Positions 33,464 through 46,036 are shown, counted from the first letter of the stretch. The stretch: 64,000 bases of DNA from Hygrophila difformis (GCA_030278955.1 JAOANR010000006.1:25799763-25863762), one strand, 5' to 3'. Notes: generated by a model not told the origin, from the sequence alone. Program-made: numbers and translations.

Positions 33464-34440
33464 TTATTCAGATTCCCACACTGATGGATAGAACATTTTG
33501 ATATATTTTGCATTTATACTCTGTTTGTGTTCTTGGCCATCGATGTCCATCAGTTTGTATGCACCATTAAGTAGTCTTTGCGTAACAATGAATGGTCCTT
33601 CCCAGTTTAGAGACCACTTGCCTGTTTCATTGTCACGCACCCCCGAGGGTAGAATCACCTTCCATACTAGGTCTCCCTCGCTAAAGGTTTTGCCTCGAAC
33701 CCTCTTGTCGTAATGTCTCGCCATTCTCATCTTTTGGCGACAGATATTTTCCAGAGCGGTCAGCTTGTCGCCATCTGCTGTCTCCAATTCTTGCAACATG
33801 GCCTCTTCATACTTAGTTAAGTCTAACTGATGCTGTTGGGCCACTCTTAGAGAGGGAACTGTGATTTCCAAAGGTAGGACAGCGTCATGACCATACGTCA
33901 GATAGTATGGTGTGAAGCCGGTGGCTGTAGACTTAGAGTTTCTGTAAGCCCATAGGACTTCTGTCAGAGCCTCATGCCACTTCCTTGGTTTCTCACCTAC
34001 TGCCTTCTTGATCATATTATCAAGATCTTATTGGTGGCCTCAGCTTGACCGTTTGCTTGAGGGTAGTATGGAGTGGAGTGATATATGCGAATCCCAAATT
34101 GTTTAGCAAAAGCTAAGAACTTCTCGCCAGTGAACACGGTCCCTTGATCCGCAGTGATTGTTTGGGGAATCCCGAATCGATGCATGAGCTCAGTCACGAA
34201 CCTAATGACATCGTTTTGGTCAATCTTCCTCATTGGCCATGCTTCTACCCATTTGGTGAAGTAATCAATGGCCACTAGTATGAATGCATGGTTTTTGGAT
34301 GACGGTGGATGAATTTTTCCAATGATGTCCACCTCCCAGCCACGGAATGGCTAAGGCTTGATGACTGTGTGTAATTCTTCCGCCGGTACTCTTTGAATTG
34401 GCCCATGTTTCTGGCAAGCCTCACAACCCCGAGCGTAGAG
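33464..34440 (-). pseudogene. Integrase of the Tat element
   Basis: On the minus strand the HHCC finger ends near 34400 (CEACQKHG). A TAG at 34348-34350 interrupts the frame. The core follows with the first Asp just past that stop, TADQGTVF near 34150 and the Glu in NGQAEATNK near 34040. A single-base slip at about 34015 separates the C-terminal part (33464-34015), which includes WHEALTEVLWAYR and a terminal YLKYIKMFYP-like end. Known role: inserts the cDNA and sets target choice. The stop and the slip disable it here. Confidence 0.9.
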
Positions 34441-36852
34441 AATGCAGTCTTCCATGATAGTTGGCCAGAAATATCCGTGGCGATGAATACTCCATCTCAT
34501 GCTAGGCCCTGCTCTATGGGAGCCACATATTCCCTCGTGGACTTCTCCCATTAGCAGCTTAGCCTCTTCGGGACCTACACACTTGAGCAGCAATCCATCG
34601 ACCGCCCTTCGGAATAACTCGCCGTTTATCAATGTGTATCGTAAAGATTTGATTTTTAGCGAGTTGTCTCCTCCAAGTGATGGGTTCTCGAAGTATTGTG
34701 TTATTTCAGTCCTCCAATCATCATTGGAATGTTGGGGACGGATTCCTTGTTGGTCTTCAGATTCATTCGCGATGGTGGCGATGCATGGTGCCCCCCTAGG
34801 GCGACTAGTCTGCCATCCTGAAGCGAGTTGGGCAGCTTCGTTGGCCTCTTGATTTTGACTTCTAGGCACGTGTGTGATGGTAACGTCCGAAAATTTGTAC
34901 AAGAGTTCCAATGCTGTCTCATAGCATTTAATTAGCCTTGGACTCTTGCATTCATATTCTCCTGTTAATTGCTTCAGGATGACTTCGGAGTCTCCAAAAA
35001 TCGTAATGGACTTCGCGCCCTTGAGCAGTGCTGTTTCTAGGCCAAAAATTAAAGCCTCATACTCCGCTTGATTGTTGGTGGTGCCTGGTTCCAGTTCCCG
35101 TGCAAGCTTCCAATGTTGCCCCAGAGGGCTAGTGATTGTAATACCGGCTCCCGAGCCGCTGCTTGCACAAGATCCATCGAAGGTCAGTTCCCATGGTTCG
35201 AATCCTATGAAGGAGACTTCCATGGGGTCCTCTGGCACGGTTAATGAGGGATGTTGAGCTAGGAAATTAGCTAACGCTTGGCCCTTGACTGCTTTCTGAG
35301 GGACGTGCACAAGAGTGAAGGGACTGATTTTCATTGCCCATTTAGCTTGGCGACCTTTCAACGCCGGCTTATGCAGAAGCGTCCTTACCAAATCGAATGG
35401 CGCCACCACTTGGACTGTCCTTGGCAGCATGTAATGTTCTAATTTACTGCAGGAGTACACTAGAGCGTAACATAGCTTCTCCAGCGCAGTGTATCTCACC
35501 TCCGGCCCTTGTAGCATTTTGCTAAGGTAGTAGATAGCCCTTTCCCTGCAGTTCTCATCATCTTGTGCAAGTAGGCACCCGATGGATTCTTCGGAGGCTG
35601 ACACATATAGCTTGAGCGGTACCCCATGCCTTGGTGGCACTAACACTGGAGGGTTGCCCAGCGCTCTTTTTATTTCTTCAAAGGCTCCTTGGTGTTTCGC
35701 TGTCCATAGAAATGTTTCGTTCTTTCTTCCTTTAAGTAAGGTAGTGAACGCTTTCATTTTCCCTGCAGCATTAGCAATGAATCTTCTTAGGAAGTTAATC
35801 TTGCCGATCAGTGACTGTAACTCCTTGAGATTGGAGGGTGCGCGGGCTTCCGGGATGGCCTTGGCCTTGTTGTGATCTACCTGGATGTCTCTCTCATGCA
35901 CCAGGAAACCTAAGAAGTTCCCTGCTGCCACTCCGAAGGCACACTTAGCTGAATTGATTTTCAATCCATGTTGCCTCATTCGGATGAAGGCATCCTCCAG
36001 ATGGGCCAAGTGCTGGCCAAATTCACATGATTTGACTACGATGTCATCAATGTAAACTTCAAGGGTGTGGCCGATTAGATCATGAAAAATCATGTTCATG
36101 GCCCTTTGGTATGTTGCCCCGGCATTCTTCAAGCCAAAAGGCATGACCACCCATTCGAAGATGCCGACAGGCCCCGGGCAACGAAAAGCAGTTTTGTGCA
36201 CATTAGCTTCAGAAATAAAAATTTGGTTGTATCCAGAATAACCCTCCATTAATGACAAAAATTTGTAGCCGGCGGCCGCATCAACAAGCATATCGGCCAT
36301 AGGCATTACATACTCATCCTTGGGTGTTGCCAAGTTCAAATTTCTAAAATCTATACATACTCTTAATTGACCATTTTTCTTCACAACAGGTACAATATTA
36401 GCAAGCCACTCTACATAGCGACACGTTCTAATGTAACCTGCTCTAAGAAGCTTTTCAATCTCGGCCTTTATCTTTGGGATGGTGTCTGGATCAAAACGTC
36501 TAGGCGGCTGCTTGTGAGGCCTGAACTCAGGATGAGTTGGCAATTTGTGCTCCACTAGTTCTCTTGAGAGTCCTGGCATATCTGTATACTGCCACGCAAA
36601 ACAATCTTTGTATTTCTGAATCAGCTCCACTAGTTGGCGCCGCTCTTCCTCTGGCAATGAAGCGCTTACCTTGGTGAGTTTTGGCACTGCATCCGTTCCA
36701 AGGATGATGTCCACAAGTGGTTCTTTGGCTTCCGGACTAGGTAGCGTCCGCTTCACAGGAGATGGCCACTCAGATGGCCTTTTATCAGTTAGACTCTTGG
36801 ACTTGTCCTCGGCGCTCATCATCATCTCTGTGGTGGCGAGCCGCTGCAGCAA
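34351..36852 (-). pseudogene. Reverse transcriptase, RNase H, second (archaeal-like) RNase H and integrase finger
   Basis: One 833-codon open frame. Reverse transcriptase: LPTHPEFRPHKQPPRRF (residues 104-120), MEGYSGYNQ (202-210), MPFGLKNAGATYQRAM and YIDD (267-270). First RNase H: about 412-535, with Ser where the first catalytic Asp is usual, as is common in this lineage. Second RNase H: about 553-678, with FDGS, NNQAEYEA, FGDSE, and NQEANEAAQLAS. Integrase zinc finger at the C-terminus. Oddities: Glu203 replaces the first catalytic Asp of the polymerase, and Asn671 sits where the second RNase H usually has its last Asp. The frame is open but separated from protease by a stop just upstream. 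Confidence 0.93.
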
Positions 36853-36878
36853 GTCTTTGTAGATATCCTAGCTATTCA

Positions 36879-37440
36879 TCATGTAGAATCTGAGGACTCG
36901 TGTCGGCCGTCTACCGGATGTAGCTTGAAGCCGCTGGAAGTGAAGTCAATGGACTCGAGGTTTAAGTCCACCCCAATCAGAGCTGACGCAGGCTGGATGT
37001 GTTCCAAGTAAAAGACTGCCTCATCGTTGTTGCGGTCGTGTCCTGTGAAAGGTTGGGGGTCTGCCTTCACCAACTCTACTTGATCATCACTCCAGATAAG
37101 TAACTGTTGGTGTAGGGTGGATGGCACACATTGTGCCATGTGAATCCAATCCCGTCCCAGTAATGCCGAGTAACAAGTTCTCGACTTTACCACAAAGAAC
37201 GCTACTTTGATTGTTTTGGATCCCACAGTGACGTCTGCCGTTATGAATCCCGCAGGTTGAGTAGCTTCTCCCACAAAGCTGCACATCCTGACTCTGGTGG
37301 GGGATGAGATCCTTCTCACTCTTACCGATCTTCCTTAAAGTGGACATTGGCATCACATTTGCTGCTGCCCCATTGTCGACGAACACCCTGTTTATCGGAC
37401 GCCCGTCAATGTGAGCTTTGATGTACAACGGCTTCAACTG
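36879..37440 (-). pseudogene. Aspartic protease of the Tat element
   Basis: The active-site segment FVDNGAAANVMP is read near 37385-37350 at the end of the gag frame. After a frame slip near 37310 the fold continues with the FFVV and LLGRDWIH motifs (about 37200-37150). Known role: cuts the Gag-Pol polyprotein. The slip between the active site and the flap-side half makes it non-functional here. Confidence 0.85.
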
Positions 37441-40400
37441 CCTAGTCTGGGATGTTTCCGGCTTGGCAAACTGTGGCATCATTGGCCCTTGAACAGACTG
37501 GCCACCTAACTCCTCAAGGAGATTCCTGGTCGGATGGGAGAGCTCTGATATCATTTCATCCATCTCCTCAATGAGCCTAGCAAATGATGGTTCCTCCCCA
37601 TCCCATATTTCGGACTCAACATCGCTTACCTCCTCATCTGCGGCCAATCCTACCACTTGCATTGGTACCGCAGCATCCATTGGCTCTTCCTCTTGTTCAT
37701 ACTCATAGCCCGCTGCCTTGAGTTCGTTTTCTAGACCAACCCAGAAGGCATCATCCAGGTTTGCCTCCTCCATGTCAAGGTTGTTTCCTTCGTCGAGCTC
37801 CATACCATCTAGCATGTCAAGATCTTCGGTCATGACACCTATAGCATTTATACCGACTTTAGGCTTCTCTTGACTAACCTCCATGGCAGCTTCCACATCT
37901 TTGGAAGTGACCGTACCGAAGTGTATTTGCGACAACTCACTGGTTGGTTGTGTCTCAGGCTGCTTTTCCGCCTTTTTATCAAGGTGTCTGCAATAGGTCA
38001 TGAATCCCTCGTAACTGTCGCGTTCAGCTCCACATTCACCAGCCTGATGGGCCGCTATGTAAGCAAAGAACCTGGAGAGAACCTTCATCATGGCCATTTC
38101 TCTGGCGGTCCCCGGATCACCCATGCGACTAAGCCTCTCTATGAATTTATCTGCCCAGGGTTCATTTCCGGCTTTTTCTTTACTTAACTCGGTTACGACG
38201 ACCGCTTTGCCCTTGTCCCTGGAAGCTGTCGGCCGATTGCTAGGTTCCGTGGTTTTAGGCTGAGGTGTCGCCGGGTGTTGCCGCTCTGCCCTTTGCAACC
38301 TTTCTCGCACTGGTCTCCTGGCGGGAGGTGATGGCGGATGTGGCCTCCTGGAGGGAGGTGGATGAGGCCTCCTGGAGGGAGATGATGGTGGATATGGCCT
38401 CCTCAAGGCCTCATGTGACCTTCCCCTATCATCTCTAAGCCGCTCATGCACAGGCCTTCGAGGTGGCATGGGGGAGCTATGTTTCCTGTACACATGTTCT
38501 CCATCTAGGTAATGCAGTCTTTCATGGATAGGCCTCCGCTGCTCGGAGGTTTCCCCCTGAGACCTGAAGTAGGTCGGTTGTACTGGTTTCCGAGGCTTGG
38601 AAGATTCTAACTTATGAATCTGGGCTTCCCATTGCCGCATCTCTTCGGCATACCTTCTCTGAGCCCGCCTGTACTGACTCATGGTCATAGGTGGTGGTTC
38701 CTTTTGATTAACCTTGCCTCCGGCCCTGTTTCTCATCCATCTATCAGTCTCAGCAGGATGTTCCGGGCGCCTCATCAAAGTTGGCACCACTTCCACTCCT
38801 TGCCTGTAATCCCGAGTGGCAGATTGGTGCTTCCCATTGTCGCGGATTTCCATAGCAGGTTTTGGAATCTCGATCCTCAACGGAGGATTCTTCCTCTTCT
38901 GATGTTCTTTCTCTTCAGCTCTTAGGATTTTTTCAAAGTCCTCCTTAGACATCTTATTGAACCTGGGTTGTTTGCTGTACAACTCTTTCTCTTTCTTAGT
39001 GTCCGACTCATCCGATAACAAGTTGTCATCTTGTTCATCGATCTCAATGCGTTCCCCTTCTTGATCCACCCGGCTACTGGAGCCGCTATCATCTGAGTTT
39101 GGAACAAGTCCAGCTGCACCCACACGAAGTTGTGGGAACGGGTCCAGGTCCACTTTCATACCTGCAATTTTCAAACGCCCTTCTTTAATCTTATTTTGTA
39201 TGGCAGTCTTAAAACTCCGACATTTGGTAATGCTATGAGTGTATGAGTTATGCCACTTACAAAATGATCGGCCCCGAATGTCTTCGGCCGCTGGTAACTT
39301 TTGTCCTTCAGGCAGTTTAATCACGCCATCCCTGAGTAGGGCATCGAACACTTGGTCCGCCTTGCTCATGTTGAAGAGGTCCTCTTCAGGTTTGTATTTG
39401 GCCTCCTTTTGTTTAGGCGACTTCAGGGCCGCACAAGTGTGTGGCTTGGCTGTTTGGACCAGTTCCGCAACAACCACTTCCACTGGTTCGCCCTCCTCAT
39501 CGCTGAATACCACTTCTTCAAAGTGGACTCGACGTGTAGGACGTCTCCCTTCCTGTTCCTCCAGGAACTTCTCCAGGCGGGCCGCTCTCTCGGCTAGCTG
39601 GGCAAGGTCAGTTGCATCCTGCACAATTAAATGTTCCTTTAGTTTCGGTAACATGTTAGCCACTGCAATATTGGCTATTTCCCTTTCCGGGATTGCTATG
39701 GAACATCGGCCTTTCAGCCGTTGTAATCTACTAATAAAAGAGCTTGCCGCTTCATCGGCATATTGTTTAGCATTAGTGAGGTCTGCAAGGTTTACCTGAG
39801 ATAGTGGAGTGTAAAACCTATCATGGAATGCACGTTCGAGGTCGGCCCAATTCTGGATTGAGTTAGGCCACAATGAGGCAAACCACGCGAAGGCAGGTCC
39901 GGTGAGGGATGAGCTGAACAGTCTTAGTTTCAGCCAGTCATTGGCCGCTGCTTCCCCCACTGGGCTGTGAACCTTCCGACGTGCTCCACTGTAGACTTGC
40001 CATCATCTCCTGAAAAAGAAGTGAATTCCGGCATCTTGAAGCCCCTTGGATAGGGCTGCATGGTATCTATCCAGTCCGGATATGGCTTCCGGTATGTAGG
40101 CCGCTCCATCGGCTTTAGCTGAATCCCGAAGTGCTGCTGCATCATGTCTGCAAGCAACTCCGGTGAAATCACTGGTGCCTGCGTAGGAGGCATGGCGGCA
40201 TGTGTTGTGGGTGCTCCACCTGGTTGTGGAGCGTGTCCTCCTGTGTGGATGGGAGTGGCGGCCATTGGCATGGAAGCTGCCATCACTCCGCCTGTCTGTG
40301 GAGTTTGCCCCCCTAGGGTTGGTGGCATCCAGCCCGGGTTGAGAGGGGCTGCCACATACGATGCAGTTGGGATGTTCGGCACCTGAGGTGCCGCCTGTCT

Positions 40401-40997
40401 TGGCGCCATGCTCGGTCCGGCCGCCATGCAGCCTGGTGCAGCGCTGGTTGCCATCAAAGGATTTGATGGAGCATATACCGGCATGGGAGGTGCCGCATAA
40501 CCCAAATTCGGCATGCTGGGTGCCGCTGGAGAAAAAGTATACGTTGTCTGATATGAATGTGGAAACATACTGGCCACGCTTCCAGAGTCCTGGAGTGGCG
40601 GCTGGCCATGTGTGTTTCCCCACATTCGTTGTTGTCCTCCTGACGGTCCCGGGTACAGAGTGCTAGGTGCCATAGTAGTACTGGGTGCCGGGAGGCCTCC
40701 ATCGCGCAAGGAACCGCATATTTGGATGGTTTGGTCGGCCATGACAGGCCGCAGAACGTCCATCAAGTGCCTTGTAAGTAAAGGCATGAATTCGGCCATC
40801 GATTCAGTCATCAATAGCCGCATCTGTTCGGACAGAGTGGGGATCTGCATTATCCCCTGCTGCGGTGAGGTGACGTTTGCCGTTTCACCGGCGTCCTCAT
40901 CCGATGTTCGCTGGATTGTCTGGTCTTGCAGAGACATGCCTTCAAATTCTTGTGTCAGATCGACTATGATTCTTCCGGATCTAAGACGCATACACAA
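37441..40997 (-). pseudogene. gag of the Tat element
   Basis: ATG 40997 opens a frame with a P/A/G/M-rich N-terminal half (to 39930). A slip near 39945 leads into the retrotransposon Gag core (LRLFSSSLTGPAFAWFASLW, then IQNWADLERAFHDRFY). A Tat-type zinc-binding segment CKWHNSYTHSITKCRSFK follows near 39270-39215. The long C-terminal part is charged and proline-rich (repeats of RRPHPP near 38340-38400) and leads into protease. Known role: capsid that packages the element RNA. Confidence 0.88.
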
Positions 40998-41025
40998 ATC
41001 GAAGCGGATATGGTATCGAATCGTG

Positions 41026-41045
41026 TCCCACTGGGCGTGCCAATT
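41026..41045 (-). other. Primer-binding site region after the 5' LTR
   Basis: On the minus strand, the bases just after the LTR end (GTTAACA) read AATTGGCACGCCCAGTGGGA. TGG soon after the LTR edge fits pairing with a tRNA CCA end. I cannot name the primer tRNA from memory. Confidence 0.6.
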
Positions 41046-41686
41046 TGTTAACGATGAAAATCTTGGGAGGAAAGATCTCTCTTTTATTACGAATTTGGGG
41101 AAGGATTACAAGAAAACTAGTAAACAAATTACAAGAATTGAAGAAAGCAGTAAATGAATTTAAGAACGGAAAGCGATAAAATGCAAGAAAACTGTAAAAT
41201 AAGTAAAAATCTCTCGAGGAGTGTTGGAGGTGTCTTCGCATATGGTGCCGCTTGGTGCATATATAGTAGTGAGAGTCTTCAGGCTACGAATTCCCCATGA
41301 TCCGGCCTTGATTTGTTTCCTTAAGGATGACCTCCATAGTGGTGCTGACTCCTCAAGCTACTTTGTTCCATAATCTCTTTTTGATCTGTTTCCTTATGCG
41401 GCCGCATCACTCTCTGATATATTTCCTCTAGATGAGCTTCATTGATATGTTTCCTTAACTAACGAATTCGTTGATCTTGCGTGGAGCTCTACCTTGAGGA
41501 TGTCTTCACCTTGGGCTTTGAAACCTCTCTTCCGGGCTGGACCAAGCCGTTCCTCTCATCCGGATATATTTTCTGGGCCACGCGTCCCCTCTTCCGGATA
41601 TATCTTTACCAATGCCGAGCAGTCCAAAAGTAGTTGGGCCTCCAACATTTGGGTGTGCAAACCTTAGTATTTATTTTGAGTTAACA
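41046..41686 (-). repeat. 5' LTR (element sense), intact
   Basis: 641 bp, TG...CA ends, about 98% identical by eye to 27092-28230. A TATATA core on the minus strand lies at 41259-41266 and would start transcription toward gag. Confidence 0.95.
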
Positions 41687-41691
41687 AACCC
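41687..41691. repeat. LTR element target-site duplication, right
   Basis: AACCC, matching 27087-27091. Confidence 0.85.
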
Positions 41692-41726
41692 CTAATTACT
41701 CTTTCTTTCATACACAATTCTTTCAA

Positions 41727-41847
41727 CCTTTAAAGAGTTCGATTCCCCACCAGGCCCCTATCATTTTCGTTTGTTCCTTTATAATTTGTATTGCATGAGC
41801 TTTAACCATCCATTTCTTAGCCTATATAATAGGTTGTTAGAAAAAAA
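41727..41847 (+). mobile_element. 5'-truncated SINE with 11-bp target duplication
   Basis: AATTCTTTCAA is repeated at 41716-41726 and 41848-41858. The insert starts inside the B box (GAGTTCGATTCCCC), keeps the family 3' domain (TAATTTGTATTGCATGAG, AGCCTATATAATAGGTTGTT) and an A-tail. Confidence 0.85.
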
Positions 41848-42128
41848 AATTCTTTCAAAGAAAAAAAAAAACAATTCCAAAAATACGTGGAAACACTGCC
41901 AGTTTTTCTACTACTTTTTTTTTTTTCTTTTTTTCTTTCAAATACACACAACGACACACTACTTGTTCCCAACGGGATAGATTGTTGACGAAATAAAAAC
42001 TAATTCCTTCTTTTTTCCCCTTGGAATGTTTACCCTCTTTTTGGATAAATAAAATAAAAGGTTATTTACCAACATCATTTAATACTTAAATTTACTTATT
42101 CATCGCTTAATAATAAATTATGGTAGAT

Positions 42129-42153
42129 TTAATAATAATAATAATAATAGATA

Positions 42154-42204
<51 letters not shown>
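42129..42204. repeat. (AAT)n microsatellite
   Basis: About 25 units with one interruption (AATAGATAAAT). Confidence 0.95.
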
Positions 42205-42205
<1 letters not shown>

Positions 42206-43473
42206 TAAAATCGACTAATTATTTACATAAATTTAAATCTAAATCTAGCATTTCCCAAGTTTCATGTTCCCTGAACAAGTGTTGGCAGTGATAGGATCAC
42301 AACCGAATGTAGCCTTTAGGATCATACTATTTTATAGGGGTGGGCACGGTTCGAATAACAGTGGTTTTGCAGGTATTTGCTAACCGAACCGAACCGAGTA
42401 AATATTCGAAAACATTAACCGAAACTGAACCGAACAACCTCGGTTAACCGAGCTTACGGTTAACTGTGAAAAATCACGATATTCGCGGATTACTCGAACC
42501 GAATCGAACCGAGCCATCCTATGACAAATTTGCTCTCCGAATAACCGAAATGGCGGTTAACCGAAAAAATAATATCCTATTTGCAAATACTATAAACCGA
42601 ATCGAACCGAACCGAATCGAAGCTTAAAATTTTTAGAACATAAAATCTAAAGTCAAATGCCATTGATAAATATTTGCAACCAAAAAGAAAATATAACAGC
42701 AGCCATCTACTAGATCCAACAAAATAATTGTCTCCAACCAAACAAAACAACATTCATCTTCTTTGATTCTTGTCTCCAACCAAAACAATAATATCTGCAA
42801 GATCCAACAAAAAGATATACCCATGAACAACACAAAGATATATATATAATATATATAAACGTACATTATAATAAACGTACAGACCATTTATACATAATTG
42901 ATCTCATGCTACCATATATTGCAGCTATAGTACCAGAACAAGTTCTCTTACACATTTATATGATTATATCACATATATCACAGCTAAGTAAACATACCTG
43001 TGTAAAAGTATATGGCTGACTTCATAAGTGCAGCACATATTGCATATATTATCCAGAAATCAATTAACAATTGAAATGCTAGTACTTATTACTTATTGCC
43101 ATATTAAGTTTCCCTTGTTACAATGTCTCATTTGGTGTTTAAACAGTTTATCACCTGTTAGAATCTTCATGACCTGCATCCATCAGAGATCAATAAATAA
43201 TCTGAACATGCATACAACAGCCATCTCCAAAATGCATACAGCAGCCAAGCGAAAATGCATATAGCAGCCAACTTAAGCATTTACCTCAACTCGATCATCT
43301 TCATGGTTAGTCATCAAATTCCAAGAGATTAGCCATCCATACTATAAAAATTAAACAACAAAATATTATGTTTGCTATAAATATTTATTTAATACATAAG
43401 TTAACGAAAATGAAAAAGTTAAACATACCTTCTTCTAGTTTCTCAAGTTCTTCAAAATATTTTTCTTCAACAA

Positions 43474-43491
43474 GGGGGGGGGGGGGGGGGG
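43474..43491. repeat. Homopolymer of 18 G
   Basis: Uninterrupted G-run inside the hAT element; a common site of sequencing length error. Confidence 0.95.
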
Positions 43492-44148
43492 ATTATCCTT
43501 CCGAATCCAATCTTGTGTGCATATTAGTGCTTCAATCAATTTACCTCAACATAGCACTAGTACTTGAACCTTGCTTTACCCTTACAGGTTATCGAGTTTC
43601 CACAACCTCAAGCTTTTCAATTTCAACCTTTTCTGCCTCTTTTGATTTTGGCTCCTTTGACTCTGATTGTGGTTCCACTTCTAATGGTTGGGATCATTCT
43701 ATTTCTACGGCACCACCACTAGTTTTCGAACCCATTGACTCCATAAACCTATATTTAAACAAGAGAACACAATATGAATGAAAGTAAAATAATGGTAGCC
43801 AACAATATAAAATAATGGTAGCCTACAATTTGAAAGCATTGACGAAAAGATTTGTGGGATTATGCACTGTGTTTTTTCATATCGTATAAGTGGTAAAATA
43901 TTGATGATTCTTTGAAATGTAAACAATTAAATCTATAACAAAAAATCTTAAGCATAATAAGCAGGTTTATTATCAATATTAAACTGTTTTAATAAGCAGA
44001 TCCTTAAAATAATAAGACGTTCATACAAAAGGTAATGTACAGATCCTTAAAAACAAGCATAATAAGCAGATCCTTTTAAATGACACTATGGCAGACACGA
44101 ATACAGAATACATACACTAAGACGTTCAAACCATCAGTTCATTAAATT

Positions 44149-44149
<1 letters not shown>

Positions 44150-44188
<39 letters not shown>
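44150..44188. repeat. Homopolymer of 39 T
   Basis: Uninterrupted T-run inside the hAT element. It could be the tail of a minus-strand retroposed insert, but I see no matching body or duplication. Confidence 0.9.
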
Positions 44189-44191
<3 letters not shown>

Positions 44192-44817
44192 ACAGGAGAA
44201 GCACAAGATTCTACACTCTACTCGTTGTCCATTGCGCATTCAGAAGGTAATGTACAGTAAGGCTCACCGAAACAGGAAGGCCGGAGGGGTTGAGCGGCTA
44301 TGTTGAGTGGCGCCAAAATGGGTTGAGCGAGGCCGGAGGGGTTGAGCGGCGCCGTCGATGCCTCGCCGCGCCGGCTCCTGGATGGGTTGCGAGGAAGGAA
44401 GGGCAATGCGCCTGCGGTGCTCGGCGTGGAAACTGAAGGGTGAAGACGAGGGGAGGGAGAAACGGCGCTGGAAATTGAAGGGGGTGAAGACTGAAGACGG
44501 GGGGAATTCAGAATTGGAGAATTAGGGATAACTGTTAAGGATTTTGAATTTTATTTTTAAAAATAATATATAAATAAAGAATAATAATATATGTAAATAT
44601 TTTAAAATTAAATATAATTATAATATACGGTTCGGTTCGGTTAACCGGGGTAAAAAAATCCTAAAAACTGTAACCGAACCGAACCGAGCAAATACCTGTG
44701 CTGGGGTATTTGTATTCGAACCGAATGCCCCGGTTAACCGAAAATTCGATTCAGATTCGATTCGGATCAACGGTTCAACGGTTCGGTTCGAATTTTTTGC
44801 CCACCCCTACTATTTTA

Positions 44818-45775
44818 TTATTATGTGGAATGTGGTGTCACGACTTACATCACATGCCTATGATGGTCAACTTCATTGATTCTTCAAAATAATTATCATT
44901 TGAATAATGGCAATCCCCTAAAAATTATTTGATGAAAATCATAACAAATAGTAACATAAAACAATTTATTTAAATTCTGAGTCAACAATATATACCAACG
45001 AAAACATATGTTTTAACTTATTAGCGCGTTGAAATAAGCATTCAATTTTGACTATATTTTTTTGACCTAGTCCTATAATTCGTTATTTAAAAAAACATTA
45101 AGATACAAACAACACAGGAAAAAAAAATTAAGGATCATTTTTAAATGATTTTTTCAGAAAAAAAAATAAAAAAATAGAATTAATAAATTTTGTGTTTGAA
45201 TAAATCTTTTGAAAATTTTTTGTTACTCAAAGAACCAAATGGTGTTGGACATGAAATAAGGTAAAGTTGATTTGTGAATATATGATGGTATCCACATAGT
45301 TATTAGAGGGGAAAACTATTATTATTTATAAAAGAAGACATTTGTGATGAAACATAAAAAAAAAATAGTACTAGTAAGTAAGATTAATACTCATTGAGTT
45401 AAAATAGATTGGAATGTGTAAATGGTATAAAAGTGCAGTTAATATCTCTCCCTCTCTTTTTTTTTTTTTTTTTCACTTGCAACTTAACTTTTAAGTGTAC
45501 ACATCAATTCAAATATTCATTTTTAAATAAAATTTAATTATTTTAGATAAGGAACAAATTTAATTATTTTAAATAAATTAAATGCTCTGAGATAATGATT
45601 TATATTTCAATAAAAATATTGGACCAATCAAATCAACGAAAGGAAGTTTCTTAAAATGGTGGACATTCATGTCACGTGGACCGATGATGAGACACTACGT
45701 GGATAAGTTAAGATGGAAAAATTTTTCATACCAATTCAACCAATAGAATGGTGGTACATAAGCTTTAGTGATATA
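44818..45775. other. AT-rich intergenic sequence
   Basis: No coding or repeat signature apart from homopolymer runs. Confidence 0.6.
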
Positions 45776-46036
45776 CTTCCTCTATTTTTTTTATTTTTGC
45801 TACGGACCGACCCAGCACGCAGTTCAATGCACATGTTAAACTATTAATAACTCAAGTTCGGTACATGTAGAAATTCTAAAAGTTCGATATTTAAAAACTA
45901 CATGACGAGACGAATCTAACAAGATCACACTTGACTATATTTTAACTTATATAACTATGATAAAACTTTAAATCAAATTCATTATGTGAATAGTGCCCAA
46001 TTTGTGAATGGGGCAAACATTTTAAAACGGATGAAG
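45776..46036. mobile_element. Stowaway-like MITE, CTTCCTC family
   Basis: Starts CTTCCTCTATTTTTTT after TA and ends AAAACGGATGAAG before TA (46037-46038). The body block ACGAGACGAATCTAACAAGA is shared with 53654-53913 and, in part, 24645-25445 and 60248-60497. Confidence 0.8.

Larger units (their letters stand above)
27092..41686 (-). mobile_element. Ty3/Gypsy LTR retrotransposon, Tat type, with an antisense PMD gene
   Basis: Two LTRs (27092-28230 and 41046-41686) begin TGTTAACG and end GTTAACA. AACCC flanks them (27087-27091 and 41687-41691), a 5-bp target duplication. On the minus strand the order is gag, protease, reverse transcriptase, RNase H, a second RNase H and integrase, which is Ty3/Gypsy order. 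The extra archaeal-like RNase H is a hallmark of the Tat lineage. Between integrase and the 3' LTR lies 5.2 kb with a multi-exon gene on the opposite strand. All proteins have frameshifts or stops, so the copy is non-autonomous. By eye the LTRs differ at about 13 sites and 2 single-base indels in 640 bp. Confidence 0.95.
42335..44809. mobile_element. Non-autonomous hAT element, 2475 bp, 8-bp target duplication
   Basis: Termini TAGGGGTGGGC and GCCCACCCCTA are perfect inverted repeats. CTATTTTA flanks both sides (42327-42334 and 44810-44817). Subterminal regions repeat CGGTTAACCG and CCGAACCGAAC many times. No intact transposase is present. On the minus strand near 43740-43580 a Glu/Lys/Ser-rich frame beginning MESMGSKTSGGAVEIE, broken by stops, resembles the acidic leader of hAT transposases and suggests internal deletion of an autonomous parent. 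A GC-rich block at 44270-44470 may be its leader. Confidence 0.9.

Noticed and set aside
42633..42887. Minus-strand hydrophobic ORF inside the hAT element
   Set aside because: Low-complexity AT-rich sequence with no conserved motif.
44218..44406. Minus-strand ORF in the GC-rich part of the hAT
   Set aside because: No recognisable domain; more likely the GC-rich leader of a deleted transposase gene.
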